From Distichodus sexfasciatus (taxonomy: Eukaryota > Chordata > Actinopteri > Characiformes > Distichodontidae), in the NCBI GenBank assembly GCA_032718565.1, contig JAVGVS010000011.1:5273869-5337868 (forward strand): a stretch of DNA of 64,000 nucleotides, read 5' to 3'. Position numbers and translations under genes: made by a program. Shown piece by piece: positions 34,016-47,100 of the stretch (the stretch's first letter is position 1; each line of letters starts with the position of its first letter). A model generated the notes under the pieces. The model searched no databases, had not been told where the DNA came from, and was given only the letters and a program-made list of their open reading frames with translations.

Positions 34016-35303
34016 AAAACACAACTGTTATTTATTCATTGTGCACGTTTAAGTCACATCAGAGACTCACGCCTCACTATCTCTTCTTACCCCATCAATC
34101 TTTAAGTCTTCTAACATTTCCAAGTGAATAATCGAGTTAAATCACCTCAATATGGCTTCACGTTTGTGCTGTGGGCCACGTGGGCGCCTGTAGATGGGAT
34201 AAACATGATGTTTCAAACCTCCAGACTCAGCTTCTCACTGCAGTTGTCCTAATAAGGGCATTTTCTGCAGCGTGTCCAGGTGTGTTTTGGGAAGTCGGTG
34301 CCCGGTATGTGCCAAGGTGAGTTCTGGTCTCTTGAGCGAGGCGGCTGAATCAGTCATGATCTCAGCCCTGCTGAAATGTTGCCCGGGGCGGGAATCTTTG
34401 CAGGAATTCCAGGGGTGGGATTTTGCTTTTCCCCTCTACCAAAGCGTTTGATATCATGTATAATTTAAAGAAAGCTTTCTCCAAAAGCTTTGCAATAACA
34501 GGTGGGGTCATAAATTATTAAGAGCCGCCTTTCTCCTCCCAATGTACAGAAAAAAAGAAATACAAAGATTTTGGAACTCGGGGAGTGAGAGCGGAGCTAA
34601 GCTGCAGTCGTACATCTGCACATATGAAAGGCGTTTTGAGGTTTGAGAGGCCGGAGTTGGACGCTTTCTTATCGGGGAGGGATCTGGATTGGGTGGGATA
34701 GTAAATTTAGGCATGTGTGTGGATGTGGGAGGGTGAGAGGAGAGATCCAGCGTTGGGGAATGTGTATAAAATGTGAGGTTGTGTGAGGTGGGTGGGGATG
34801 CTTGCAGTTTTCAGTGTTCAGCATTTTGGGGTTGTTTACGCTGTAATTAATTTCACTCGTTGAGGGTTTGATTATTAATTCAAGTCATCTGCTATGTCTT
34901 ATTTTATTCAATTTACATTCTTTTTTTGCTGGGATTGTGTCGTGTCTATTGTGAACTGCGGCTGATTGGCCGATATATGGATATATATAAACTGCCATGA
35001 TATGAACAGTATTTTTAATGCATCCTTCAAAATATGACTTAATATATCTTCATATATGAATGTAACGGGTTCCATGAAAAAGTTTGCAGTGCGTCATTTC
35101 TGAGGATTGGGACTCTTCCTGAATGCAGTCCTCATTGCGACTGAAGCCCTCATTTTTATTTTGAAGTTTCTTACAAGATGTTAAATCTGCTAAAGTAGTT
35201 AAAGCATCTGCTCCTGCCCTACCTAAGTACAGTCAGATAATAGCCTTTCATGCATTAACTTTATATCCATTTACATTAATGTTAATGTGTATGTTTTGTT
35301 TAA

Positions 35304-35495
35304 GTGAGTGATTATTTGTCATTGTGAACACACCACAGCAACAAAATGTGACCTCTACATTTGATCCATCCGTGAAGGAGCAGTGGGCAGCTAACACAGT
35401 CAGTGCCCAGAGAGTAGTGCTTGGTGACAGTACCTTGCTCATGAGTACCTTAGTGGTACCTTTCCGCCTTAACCTTTACGCTACCAACAGCCCCA
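35304..35495 (-). mobile_element. tRNA-derived SINE, family A, with small deletions
   Basis: On the minus strand it runs GGGGCTGTTGGTAGCGTAAA, ACCACTAAGGTACTCATGAG, GGTACTGTCACCAAGCACTA, AGGTCACATTTTGTTGCTGT and TTCACAATGACAAATAATCA. It lacks part of the B-box region and part of the CACAGTGCACC body. Confidence 0.8.
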
Positions 35496-35613
35496 TATGC
35501 CTGTGTAGAGTTGGAAAAATACATGCACTGTACTACTCAACACATCTAGACACAATATTCCAGAAAAAGAACACACTCTATCTCTTACGCACACTCACAC
35601 GCACACACACATG

Positions 35614-35905
35614 AGAACATTATGGGGACTATGGAGAAGTTCAGCTTAAAGAATAATTGTGGGATTTTTGTCCCCATAATGACACATGTCCCTGTTTTAT
35701 CGGTGTGCAGTCAGGTCAAAGTCTCCATTATGGAGGTCTACAATACAAACAAACACACACACACACTTTTAAGGATACGACCACAGAGTTTAAGCATGAA
35801 GAAATGGGTATCTTGCAGTAAATAACTATGTGGGGATTTGGTTTTACATCCCCATAATGATACCGGTCCCCACATAGTTAGTGTGCAATCAGGTCCCCAT
35901 ATTGG
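35614..35905. repeat. two related units of the TGGGGA/TCCCCA dispersed repeat
   Basis: Two tandem-like units share GTGTGCAGTCAGGTC / GTGTGCAATCAGGTC and TCCCCATAATGA, each followed by a CA run. Within each unit the TGGGGA and TCCCCA motifs face each other. Related motifs occur near 1131-1207 and 15401. Confidence 0.6.
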
Positions 35906-36217
35906 CATTTTTACAAACACACACACACACACAATTCCTTACACATGTTCCAAGATGACATCTTACATATGGTATCTACATTCCCTTCTAATATCCTGTC
36001 CGTCGAGGACTGTTCATATTTCTGGGGTTTGAAGTCTGTGTGTGTCTGTGTGTGTGTGTGGAGTGGTGGTTCAAACACTCCTCTGAAACGTGAGCGCTCG
36101 CCTGTCTGCAAGAGAGGTCTGGGGGACAAGGATCAGATTAAAAGGGGAGATGGGGAAATTCACAACACACCCCCACACAGGAAACATGGAGTATTACACA
36201 CACACACACACACACAC

Positions 36218-36262
36218 ATACTAACGCTCACACACTAACGCTCACACACTAACGCTCACACA
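36218..36262. repeat. 14-bp tandem repeat, about three units
   Basis: The unit ACTAACGCTCACAC is repeated about three times after a CA microsatellite. Confidence 0.9.
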
Positions 36263-37006
36263 CTTCATTCACAGATCCTGTCAACAGCTCCAGAAACAGA
36301 ATACTTACTACAGTAGCACAGCATAATGTGTTATAACACCACACTCAGCAGAAGGTCACGGACACTCTGATCTATGAACACACACACACACACACACACA
36401 CTACCAGTATGAGACACAGACATACCTCATTTCACACTCACTGAAGGAAATATGTTGTGTGTGTTTTAATCTTTCTTCTGTTGCTCATCTTATAAGGGAG
36501 GCGTTCCTTTTAAAAGTGTATGTGAATGCGTGAATCCCTAATGGGGAATAAAGTGTGAAGTTTTACTCGCCAGGTAAACCTGTAGCTCTGTAAGCCATCC
36601 AGAACAAACAGTGGGGGTTGGGATTGTGTGTCTGTGTGTGTGTGGATATGTTGGCCCCTGATGCCCCCAGGAGCTTGAGACAAAGAAGCAAACAGCCACT
36701 CGTTCTAGCGAAGTGAGAAAGACAATACAAAGAAAAAGGGTGTGCGTGTGTGTGTGTGTGCGCTACTCCGAAGCTGCTCTTCTGTTTTGGAGAGTTTGGC
36801 CTTGTTGACCCCTCACAAGGACAGTGTGTGAACTTCTACTTTGTGGAAATTTGAAACATTTATACATTTGTAATTAAATATTAAAACTTGTTAATACACA
36901 CTAACACAGACACATGTACACACACACACACACGCTCTGACTGCATTTAGCGTCTGCTGAGCAACCGGACAGAGATAGGAACAAAACTAACAAAGAAGAC
37001 CAGAGC

Positions 37007-37271
37007 GGATTTCCACTACAGCGCTGCAGGATGAAGAGTACAAACACTGTGAGAGAGAGAGAGAGATAAATAGGGAGATAGATAGAGAAAGAGAATTAGA
37101 GGAGAAAGAAAGAAAGAGAGACAGAGAAGGAGAGAGAGAAGGAGAGAGGATTTCCGTTAGAATGCTGTAAGATGTAAGGGTACAAACTGAGAGAAAAAGA
37201 ATGAGAAAGAAAGAGAGAGAGGATCTCCACTAGAGCACTGCCGGATGGAGAGCACACACACAAAGAAAGAG

Positions 37272-37303
<32 letters not shown>

Positions 37304-37460
37304 TGTGAGAGACGATAATCACCACTAAAGTGCTCCAAGATGAACAGAACAATATACAGCAAAATAGAATGTGAGAGACAGAGAGAGAGGAAGCGAAAGA
37401 GAGTGAGAAATGGAGAAAGAGAGAGGATCAAGTTGCAAGATGGAGCCTACAAACACAGCA
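37007..37460. repeat. GA-rich diverged tandem repeat, about five units
   Basis: A core resembling GGATTTCCACTA, GAGC(G/A)CTGC, GATGGAGAGTACAAACAC recurs at roughly 37007, 37146, 37219, 37311 and 37421. GAGA-rich spacers of unequal length separate the cores. Minus-strand open frames here are low-complexity artefacts. Confidence 0.7.
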
Positions 37461-37806
37461 AAAGAGGGATGAGCAGGGACGGGCTGTGAGACAGACAGAA
37501 AGAGCTGCTGCAAGACAAAAGCAGGGTAAAAAGAGAGCGGCGTTCTCCTCCCCCTCTTTATCTGTCATCAGCAGGAGGAAACGTCCCCTTCCTGTCTCAC
37601 TGCTGCTGATTCCCACACACCGGGCTTTGAGTGACAGACAGACGAGACCCTTCAACCAATCAGCACTCAGCACCACGTGGAGCCAAAAACCCGGCATGCT
37701 AATGAGGACATTTTGTGTATGGATGGATGTTGACGGGAGTTGTGGTCAGAGCTCTGTGTGGGATCTCCTGATTCATTTTAGAACCGGTACTAGTGCTCAA
37801 ACTATG

Positions 37807-37850
37807 CAGTGTTGGGGAAACTAGCTTTTCTAGCTACAAGCTACTTGTTT
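37807..37850. mobile_element. hAT-like element end, interrupted by a SINE
   Basis: CAGTGTTGGGGAAACTAGCT followed by AGCTACAAGCTACTTGTTT is the familiar end of a fish hAT-like family. SINE family A begins immediately afterwards. AAAAGCTACAGTGTTGTAAA and AGTAGCTTCACTAATGA resume at about 38176-38211 and are probably part of the same element. No opposite terminus was found. Confidence 0.5.
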
Positions 37851-37960
37851 GGGGCAGTTGGTAGCATAACGGTTAGAGAGTTCGCCTCGTCATCAGAAGA
37901 TCGCCGGTTTGAATGATAGACCGCTAAAGGTACCACTGAGGTACTCATGAGCAAGGTCAC
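37851..37960 (+). mobile_element. tRNA-derived SINE, family A, head portion
   Basis: GGGGCAGTTGGTAGCATAAC, GGTTAGAGAGTTCGCC, a B-box-like CCGGTTTGAAT and ACCACTGAGGTACTCATGAG. It stops after GCAAGGTCAC, so the 3' body is absent. Confidence 0.8.
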
Positions 37961-38852
37961 AACAAGGGTTCAGTCACGTTTTGGAGGTTGAGAGTATTTT
38001 GATTTTCGGCTTGCATAAGGTACACTCGGAGCCATACATTTAGATAAATATGGCCACTGATAGTTGCATCCATCTTTGCCTCCATCCTCTGACTCCACCT
38101 CGCAGCTGCTAAGACCATGCTGTGATGCAGAGACCTTGTGCCATGAGTTCTGCTTCTAAATGGGGATAGCTACTGGAAAAGCTACAGTGTTGTAAAAGTA
38201 GCTTCACTAATGATAAACGACTTAAAACAGTAGTAAAGTTGGTAGCGTTGATTGGAATTATCCATGGTCTTCACAGTCACACACTTTTTCTTCTGGGGGC
38301 AACAAACAAAGGGAGAGCACTGCCTGTGTGTGTGTGTGTGTGGTGGTTGCGGTGGTGGTGGTGTGTGTGTGTGTGTGCGTGCGTGTGTGTGTTGAATCTA
38401 AGAGCCCTAAAGCACCTCACGCTGCAAAGAGAGAACAAGAAAGAGTCGAAGAGGGACAGTAGTTGTGTCTCACGCCCCACACTGTGCTAATGAGTTACTG
38501 CTCACAATGAGCTTAATGACACCACAGTGTCACACCCCAACACCTATTCACATGCTAACACAGAGGGAGAGAGGGATGCACCTTCTCTTTTTTACTGTGA
38601 AAAATCTGATGAAAAAAGAACTAAAAAAACCCTATTTTTGTCAGTTAATAGAAGATGAAGAACACATTTTTACTTACAATTTGAAATATATCCTGCTTTG
38701 TCATATTTTTATTAGGTTATTAGTGTGTACAGTGTAGTATACGGTTATTAATCTTTGTTATGGAATTGATTATACAAAGTTTAGTCTTAGTTTATTTATC
38801 CTGTGGATTTATAACTAGCTATATCAGAGTCTGAAGGATTAAAGTGAATTTA

Positions 38853-39047
38853 AGTGGGTGATTATTTGTCATTGTGAACACACCACAGCACACAATGCTC
38901 CACAACGAAATGTGACCCATCCGTGAAGGAGCATTGGACAGCTGTTTTAGGAGTAGTGCATGGGGACGGTACCTTGCTCACGAGCTCAGTGGTACCTTTT
39001 GGTGATCCTGCGATTGCTAACTAGCTAACTGTTACGCTACCAACAGA
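38853..39047 (-). mobile_element. tRNA-derived SINE, family A, with deletions
   Basis: On the minus strand it has CTGTTGGTAGCGTAACAGTT, ACCACTGAGCTCGTGAGCAA, GGTACCGTCCCCATGCACTA and TTCACAATGACAAATAATCA. It is shortened around the B box. Confidence 0.8.
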
Positions 39048-40831
39048 TAAAAATGCCTTCACATATGATTTAACTCCTTCTGAAGGTGCTTGCTTTGTTT
39101 TTTAAATGTTTTTAGACCCACCAGTTGGTGCTGAGATCGTATGTTCTGTCAAGTGTGTCTTGTGTGACTTTGCTGACAGTTACATAGTTACGGTTATTAT
39201 TTGCATGTGCGTTGATTTTATGATGGTATATTTGCTTTAGCGGTATAAAGAGGAAAGAGAGATAAACAAATTCATAAAAACAATATCTATAATACTGTCC
39301 ATACTGTCCACAAACAGTATAAATTCTCTATCTCTCGCCTTCTCTCTTTCTGTCTGTCCACTGGAACTCTGCTCATGACTGATCTGAACATATTTCTCTT
39401 ATGACCGCTACATATCTTCCAACCAGAATCATTTCGGTAAAATTCCTTCACGCCCCATTTGTAAACGCTGATCTGCAGCAATATTCGGGGTCCCTGTTCT
39501 CCCCAAAATACTGTTTTATTTTAGTCATTTCTGTCCCCGTAAGGTTTCTATGACTTTAGGAGATGGTCAACAGTGTGACAGAGCTGAGACGCGGCCTCTG
39601 GCGGTCACTCTGCTGGACCGAGGCCAGTTAAAACACTGTGTCTTGCGTCCAACAGTTTCCATATTCAAAATAAACGAGCAACGGACAGGAGCATGCAAAT
39701 TACACCTCGTGTGAACGAGGAGCAAGATTAGAAAAGTGTTTAATATGAACAAAGGTGGAAGAACCTGTTGGAGAAAATTAGAGAGAGAGAGAGAGAGAGA
39801 GATAGGAAAGGAGGGAAGCTGAGAGAGGGAGGACAAGTGAGTGTAAGAAGGAAGAGTTTGTAAGAATAAAGGAGTGAGGAAGTGACAGAATGAGAGAGAG
39901 AGAATAAAAGGAGGGAAAAATGAGAAAGAAAGAAATGAGTGAGAGGAAGGCCATGTGTTTGTGTGTGTGTTATGCCTGATTACCGCCCGATGGCATTTTG
40001 AGTTTTGAACACACACACAGAATCCCACCTTCACTGCTGCCGTCCCGTCGGCGTATAGGTCGAACTCTGACCAGGCGCGAGGGCGTCTTGCTGTGGTAAA
40101 CATTTTCCAGCATTCTGACCAAGCCACCGCTAATCCCGCTTTTCCGCCCGGGCCCGGGGTTGGGAGATTGACCTTTGACCTTGTGATGTGACCCTGAAGA
40201 ATCCTTTTTAGAAGAAAGCCAAGCAGTATGGAGTGAGCTAATTAGTATAGTTTCTGAGTCGAGCAGCTTGTATAACCTTTGTGAAGTTCTGAACGACTAA
40301 AGATTTACTGCATCATACAGCTCACTGATTAGAAAACACACACAGTAACACAGTAACACAGTAACAGGATCTGTGTGAGGCACTTCCACTGACTTTCATA
40401 ATGTCTAGATGTAATTTATACTGCAGCTACACTTAAACCCTGACTAGTACTTTTCTTTTAAAGTATTTCTTTAAAGGAGAAAAAATGTCCTCACAAACCC
40501 ACAGAAATCCCCCCACACATATGTAAACATGAACCGTGATGTCAAGCTGTAAAGCCGTTATTTATGACTTAAATGTCATTGACCTGACTTTCTCTGTCAC
40601 ACACACACACACACCACACTTTATTTACACTATCCTTACCTGTCGAGTAACAACCTGTCTATCTCGAACCTGTAATACCAGTTTGGATTTACAGTGTCGT
40701 GGAACTGCTGAGTGTCGCGTCTCCCTGTTGACCGGTCCCACATCCAGCATGTTTATTATTAACAATAATAATAATAATAATAATATTCTTGGTCACATGT
40801 AGTTATACTTAAACTTAAGTTTTAGAATTAA

Positions 40832-40920
<89 letters not shown>
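40832..40920. repeat. compound (TG)n(TA)n microsatellite
   Basis: About ten TG units pass directly into a TA run of about 30 units with one TTTA interruption. Confidence 0.95.
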
Positions 40921-41979
40921 CACACAATTCTAACATTAAGAAAAGTAATGTGACTTTTATTTAGGATTAACTGCTCTGATTATTCTCTACTCTTTTTCTT
41001 GTCTCTCTCTCTCTCTCTCTCTCACTCACTCAAGCCACACCCCTCAACCTGTGGTTGGCTCCTGCTGGAGTAAGTCAGTGTGTGTCGGTGTGTGTTTCTG
41101 TCAGTGTGTGAAGGAAAGCTCACCTTTGACCTGAGAGAGAGAGAGAGAGAGAAGAGAAGAGTCATAGAGCAGGAGATTGAGAAACAGTTGGAGAGAAAGA
41201 GAGGGGCAAGAGACAGAGATCAGGGGAAAGGGAGAGTAAGAGAGAGAGAGACAGGGATTAACCTGATGGGCTCCTGCTACACACAGTCAGGCTACATGTC
41301 TCTCTCATGCTGCTCCTGCTCCTCTCTCCCGCCACCAGGACTCAGCGCTCTGCCGCCTCTCCAGACAGTGAAAGGAATTTTCCTTTGTTCCAGTGCTTTA
41401 TGAGACAGTTCCTCTGCCACGTGGGACTGTTTTGGAGTGTGTGTGTGTGTGTGTGTGTGTGTGTCTGAGAGAGGGGAGGGGGAGTGTGGGGTGTGTGTGC
41501 ATGTGAAAGGCTCTTTTATTGTCCTCCTCTGTTGTCTTTCTTGTAGAATCTTTTCTTAGTAAGCACACTAAAAGCTTTTAAAAATAATTCTAACTTGTCA
41601 CATGACAAATTCTGACAAGAACAATCTGGAGGATTTCATTTTTAAATGTCTTTTAAGAGTGGTCAGATTATTGTTTTATTGTGTATACTCATATGTTAGC
41701 TCACACTTCTCGCTTGCTTGCAACAGTCACGTTCTGTCTCTCGTGTCATCAGCAGAAGATACCAAAAGAATGCACAAACCTTCACCTTGAGTGTCTGTGC
41801 ACACCAGGAGCATTCGAATCCCTGTCTGTGCATCCGTCAGAAATGCTGGTAACAAAACTGTGGCTGTTGCAGGTCCTGATGTAGGAAAGTTTCTTTTGTT
41901 GGTTTTTGTTATTGGGTCATCTACACAGCAGAGGGAGACGTGGGGGAGCAGAGAAGAGACGTTTTGGGTTTTGAGACAA

Positions 41980-44160
41980 TGTAGGAAAGTGTGGGGCGTG
42001 AGGGGGAGGGCAGTGTGGGGGCCATGTGGAGCTGTGTGGGGAAATATTGGGCTGTGTGGGCAAATGTGGGTTTGTGTTGGGAAATTGGGACAGAGTTTAC
42101 TACTCTGTGTAGCATTGTGGGACTGTGAGGGGCAGTGTGGGACTGTGTTGGCAGAATGAGTTTGTGTGGGGCAGTGTGGGACTGTGAAGTGGGACTGTGT
42201 TGAGCATTGTGGGACTCTGTTGGGTAATATGGGACAGTGTGGAGAAGAGTGGAACTGTTTTGGGTAACATGGGGCAGAGTGGAACTGTATGTGCAAGTGT
42301 GAGACTGGCAGGGGTGTGATATTATGGTAAAAATGGTGTTGTGCTTATGAGGGACTATGTTGGGTAATATATGGGGGCAGTGTGGGACTATATTTGGAGT
42401 ATATAGGGGCAGTGTGGGACAGTGTGGCACTGTGAGTTGTGATGTATAGTGGAAATGGGACTGTGTTGGGTAATATGGGACAGTGTGGGACTGTGTTGGG
42501 TAATATGGGACAGTGTGGGACTGTGTTGGGTAATGTGGGACAGTGTGGGACTGTGTTGGGTAATGTGGGACAGTGTGGGACTGTGTTGGGTAATATGGGA
42601 CAGTGTGTGACTGTGTTGGGTAATGTGGGACAGTGTGGGACTGTGTTGGGTAATATAGGGGCAGTGTGTGACTGTGTTGGGTAATATGGGGTCAGTGTGG
42701 GACAGTGTGGCACTGTGAGTTGTGATGTATGGTAAAATGGGACTGTGTTGGGTAATATGGGACAGTGTGGGACTGTGTTGGGTAATATGGGGCAGTGTGT
42801 GACTGTGTTGGGTAATATGGGACAGTGTGGGACTGTGTTGGGTAATGTGGGACAGTGTGGGACTGTGTTGGGTAATATGGGGCAGTGTGTGACTGTGTTG
42901 GGTAATATGGGGTCAGTGTGGGACTGTGTGGGACAGTGTGGCACTGTGAGTTGTGATGTATGGTAAAATGGGACTGTGTTGGGTAATATGGGACAGTGTG
43001 GGACTGTGTTGGGTAATGTGTGGGACAGTGTGGGACTGTGTTGGGTAATGTGGGACAGTGTGGACTGTGTTGGGTAATATGGGCAGTGTGTGACTGTGTT
43101 GGGTAATATGGGGTCAGTGTGGGACAGTGGCACTGTAGAGTTGTGATGTATGGTAAAATGGGACTGTGTTGGGTGTATATGGGACAGTGTGGGACTGTGT
43201 TGGGTAATATGGGGCAGTGTGTGACTGTGTTGGGTAATATGGGACAGTGTGGGACTGTGTTGGGTAATGTGGGACAGTGTGGGACTGTGTTGGGTAATAT
43301 GGGGCAGTGTGTGACTGTGTTGGGTAATATGGGGTCATTGTGGGACTGTGTGGGACAGTGTGGCACTGTGAGTTGTGATGTATGGTAAAATGGGACTGTG
43401 TTGGGTAATATGGGACACAGTGTGGGACTGTGTTGGGTAATATGGGACAGTGTGGGACTGTGTTGGGTAATGTGGGACAGTGTGGGACTGTGTTGGATAA
43501 TATGGGACAGTGTGGGGAAGAGTGTGATAGTGTTTGGTAATATGGGGCAGTGTGGGACTGTGAGATGTGATGTATGGTAAAGTGGGGTTGTGTTGGGCAG
43601 TGTTGGACTGTGTAGGGTAATATGGGGCACTGTGGGACTGTGTAGAGCAGTGTGGTACCGTGTTGGGTAATATTGGGCAGAGTGGGACTGTGTGGGGGGC
43701 AGTGTGGGACTGTGCGGGGTAATATGGGGCAGAGTGGAACTGTGTGGGGCAGTGTGGTACTGTGTGGAGGGCAGTGTGGGACTGTGTGGGGCAGTGTGGG
43801 ACTGTGAGGTGTGATATATGGTAAACTGGGACTGTGTTGGGCAGTGTTGGACTGTGTAGGGTAATATGGGGCACTGTGGGACTGTGTTGGGCAGAGTGGA
43901 ACTGTGTGGGGCAGTGTGGGACTGTGGGCTAATATGGGGCAGTGTGGGACTGTGTGGGGTAATGTGGGGCAGTGTGGGACTGTGTGGGGTAATGTGGGGC
44001 AGTGTGGAACTGTATGGGGTAATGTGGGGCAGTGTGGGACTGTGTGGGGTAACATGGGGCAGTGTGGGACTGTGTGAGGCAATGTGGGGCAGCGTGGGAC
44101 TGTGTACAGTAATATGGGGCAGAGTGGAACTGTGTGGGACAGTGTGGGGCATTGTGGCCA
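41980..44160. repeat. ~2.1-kb minisatellite, 30-bp unit with a higher-order pattern
   Basis: The unit is about 30 bp, GGGACAGTGTGGGACTGTG plus TTGGGTAATAT, itself built from two similar halves. A variant block with GCACTGTGAGTTGTGATGTA recurs about every 190-285 bp (near 42424, 42708, 42945, 43132, 43367), giving a higher-order repeat. Units diverge towards the 44-kb end, where TGTGGGGTAA forms prevail. The period is a multiple of three and the minus strand lacks stops, which creates Pro/Cys/Thr/His-rich open frames of up to 489 codons. These are not genes. Confidence 0.95.
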
Positions 44161-47100
44161 TAGAGCAGTGCCTCTTCCTGGCCCTTTAAATAACATGTCC
44201 TAACAAAGCAGTCAGAGCTGCGCTTCCTGTCTGGTGGACTCCCCCATCTCAGCCTTTCACAACTTCAGGGCCTGACACTAATCCCGTTTCACAAACGTGG
44301 GGGAGGTGTGTGTGTGTGTGTGTATTGGTGTGCAAGTGTCTATATTTGTATATGTTGATGTCTGTCTGTGTGTGTGTCTGTCAGTGGTTCTGCTTTGTGC
44401 ACCTGTCTCCTCACTCATTGCTAGTTAATTATATTTTTTGATTGATCAGATCGTATCTTTTCAAAAAGAGGTTGGAGAGGGTTTGTTGAGTGCCTGGTTT
44501 GGGGGAGAAGAGAAAAGTAGAGAACAGAAGAGAGGAGAGTATGTTGCAAAGAGGAGAGGAGAGGAGAGAAGAAACGAGAAGAGAATAGATTGACTGAGAG
44601 AGAGTAGAGGAGAACTGAAAGGCGTGGAGATGAGTCCGGTGCTTTTGTTTCAGATGCTCTTGAGTTCACTGTTTATAATTAAGGTTCCAGCACTTGGCTT
44701 GGTGTGTGTACAGTCAACTAACTTCTCCATGCTGTGTGTTTTAGCCAAAGGTTTCAGGAAATTCCCTCGTTTGAAAACTCATCTCTGTATTTAGGACCTG
44801 AAAGAACTTCAAACGGAGAGTAATATGTGCCCTCGCGTCCGCCGTTCTCCAGCACATACTTGAGGCGTGACCGGACTCGGGCAGACCAGGCTGAGAATTT
44901 ATTGACTGTATTGGAAAAAGAAACCAGACGAAGAAAGAATACTTGCAGAAATGTGGAAAAGTACCACATTCTGACCCACCTTTGGCATCTTTGCCTCCCA
45001 TACCTTTTACCTCCCTCACCCACTCTCTCACTCTCCTTGGTGAAAAGAGGGATTGTTCCGTCCTGCTGATCTCCACTGCTCAGTGTGGAGAGACATGGTG
45101 TTGAAAAGGAGCCGAGTTAGTCCTGGTTAAAGCGAGACAGGCAAGCGCTTGGCTTCTGTTTGGAAAAAGGCGTCGGAAAGATGCCAAGTGCTAAGTCTGT
45201 CTCACAGCTGGCACGGAGAGCCTTTAGCTGGCATTTAACCCCAGGCTGTGAGACTCAGTGTGGAATGTGTGGTGTTATCGTTTTTACAGAAAGGTTGTGA
45301 GTTTTGTATCGTCATATCGTTTTCCAACATTTTTGTCTGGTTATTATTTCCAGCCGCCTCAGCCTTTGTTGGTGCTAACAGACTGAAACACCTGACAGCA
45401 CACATCATGTAATGGATGGACCAAAGACAAACACACGCGCACGCACACGCACACAAACGCGCACACGCACACAAACGCGCACACACACACACACACTCTT
45501 CACTATACTTTCGGGGACATTCCAGAAGTTGTAATGGCCTTAACTATCCCTGCTAGAATCCCTGTAAGGAAAATAAGGTTTTACATTTTAGCTTTCTTGC
45601 ATTCAGTTTAATAAAAAAGATTACTTAGTAAAAACAAATAGGGATCCCATTTTTCTTTCCCAGAGATATGTCTTTCCCCAGTCTGCAGATGTAGAGTCTG
45701 AAATTTGTCTTGAAAAAGACATCTACACACACAGAAACACCCACATGAACACAGTATTACAATGTCTTTTATTAGTCTTTTAACCTGTAAATATTCATAT
45801 TTGATCGATAATTATCAGGGTGATGATACCTTTGGGATCAGAAAACACCTCCACAATGTCAAAATTGACATGTTTTTCTGTCATTATGGAGATTTTTAAA
45901 AATCCCAATCAACACTCATTCACACACTCAGTATTACCAGTTTTTAACCTTTTTACTAATAGTAATTATAATAATCCGCATGGAACCTCACAGATATCAG
46001 AACAATGTCACAATGTCAAACTGTCATTTCCCGTTTTGTATGTGTATACACATACACGCAACAACAAAGACATGAAAATAGCCTTTCTCACCACCCTGCA
46101 GTTAGCAAAGTTAAGCACTAAAGTTTCTCATACGGACAGTCGACAGATGAAAGCCAGGCGCCGTTTCTTTAAGACATGAAAACCTCCACTTTAGACACAT
46201 AATGGCTTGAGAAACCTGTCCTGACCGCATGTCAAGTCTGTTGTCTTTTCAGAAGTGCTAACGTGTGAATAAGCTCCTTTACGCCGCCTCGCTGCTGAGT
46301 TATGTCTCAGGGGCAGGTTTTGTTTGCTAATCCTTCGCTTACTAGCCCCAAGTCTCCGCGCGTTGAGCTTCAGTGGCTGTGAGGAATAGACGCTAGCGAC
46401 TGTGTTAACAAAGGTGCAGACTTAGCGTTGTTGTATTTTACTGTGTATTCTAGCAAAAGCTGCTAGAGTCATACAGTGTCTCACATAAATAGTGTTTTAA
46501 TCTAGAACTCAGCAAAATAAATGTTATCTGAAGCTATCTGAATAAGTTAATAACTAGCTTGCTAAATAGCAAGCCAGTTCACTCCAGTTAGATTCTGGGC
46601 AGTTTGTTTGATTAGTTGCCTCAGAAAGCATGAACTGTTAAAATCTACTGAAGTAGCACCATTTTATTTTCATTCCTGAAGCTTTCATAGTCATTACTTT
46701 CATGGTCAAAGCTTAACCTGTTAGATAAAAACCCTTTTTATTTGTGGTCTTTTTAAAGCTGTGTGAGGCGGTTTTTGGACTTCACTAATTAAAACCACAT
46801 TAACCATCAAGTAAAACTGACATTTACAACGCATAGTTCTCACTAGAATCACTGCAGGTTTTCAAATGAAATCAAACGAGCATCTGTAGCCCTGTAGAGA
46901 GCCTGATGGTTTATAGGTCTGCTGTTAAATCAGGGCAGCTCGGGCTGAGAGGGAGGCAGGGAGCTAATTAAACGTTTAGAGAAGGATGGAGACGAGTCTA
47001 ATGTTAGAAATATGAGGGGAATGTAAGTCTTTGTTTCTCTTTAGCAGAGTGAAGGCTCCTAAATTTTCCCTCATCGGCTCTAAAGATAACGCATATGTAC

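Noticed and set aside
42692..44161. 489-codon minus-strand open frame, and overlapping 262- and 360-codon frames
   Set aside because: They lie wholly in a 30-bp minisatellite whose period is a multiple of three. The peptide is the repeat unit translated and has no independent domain or start context.
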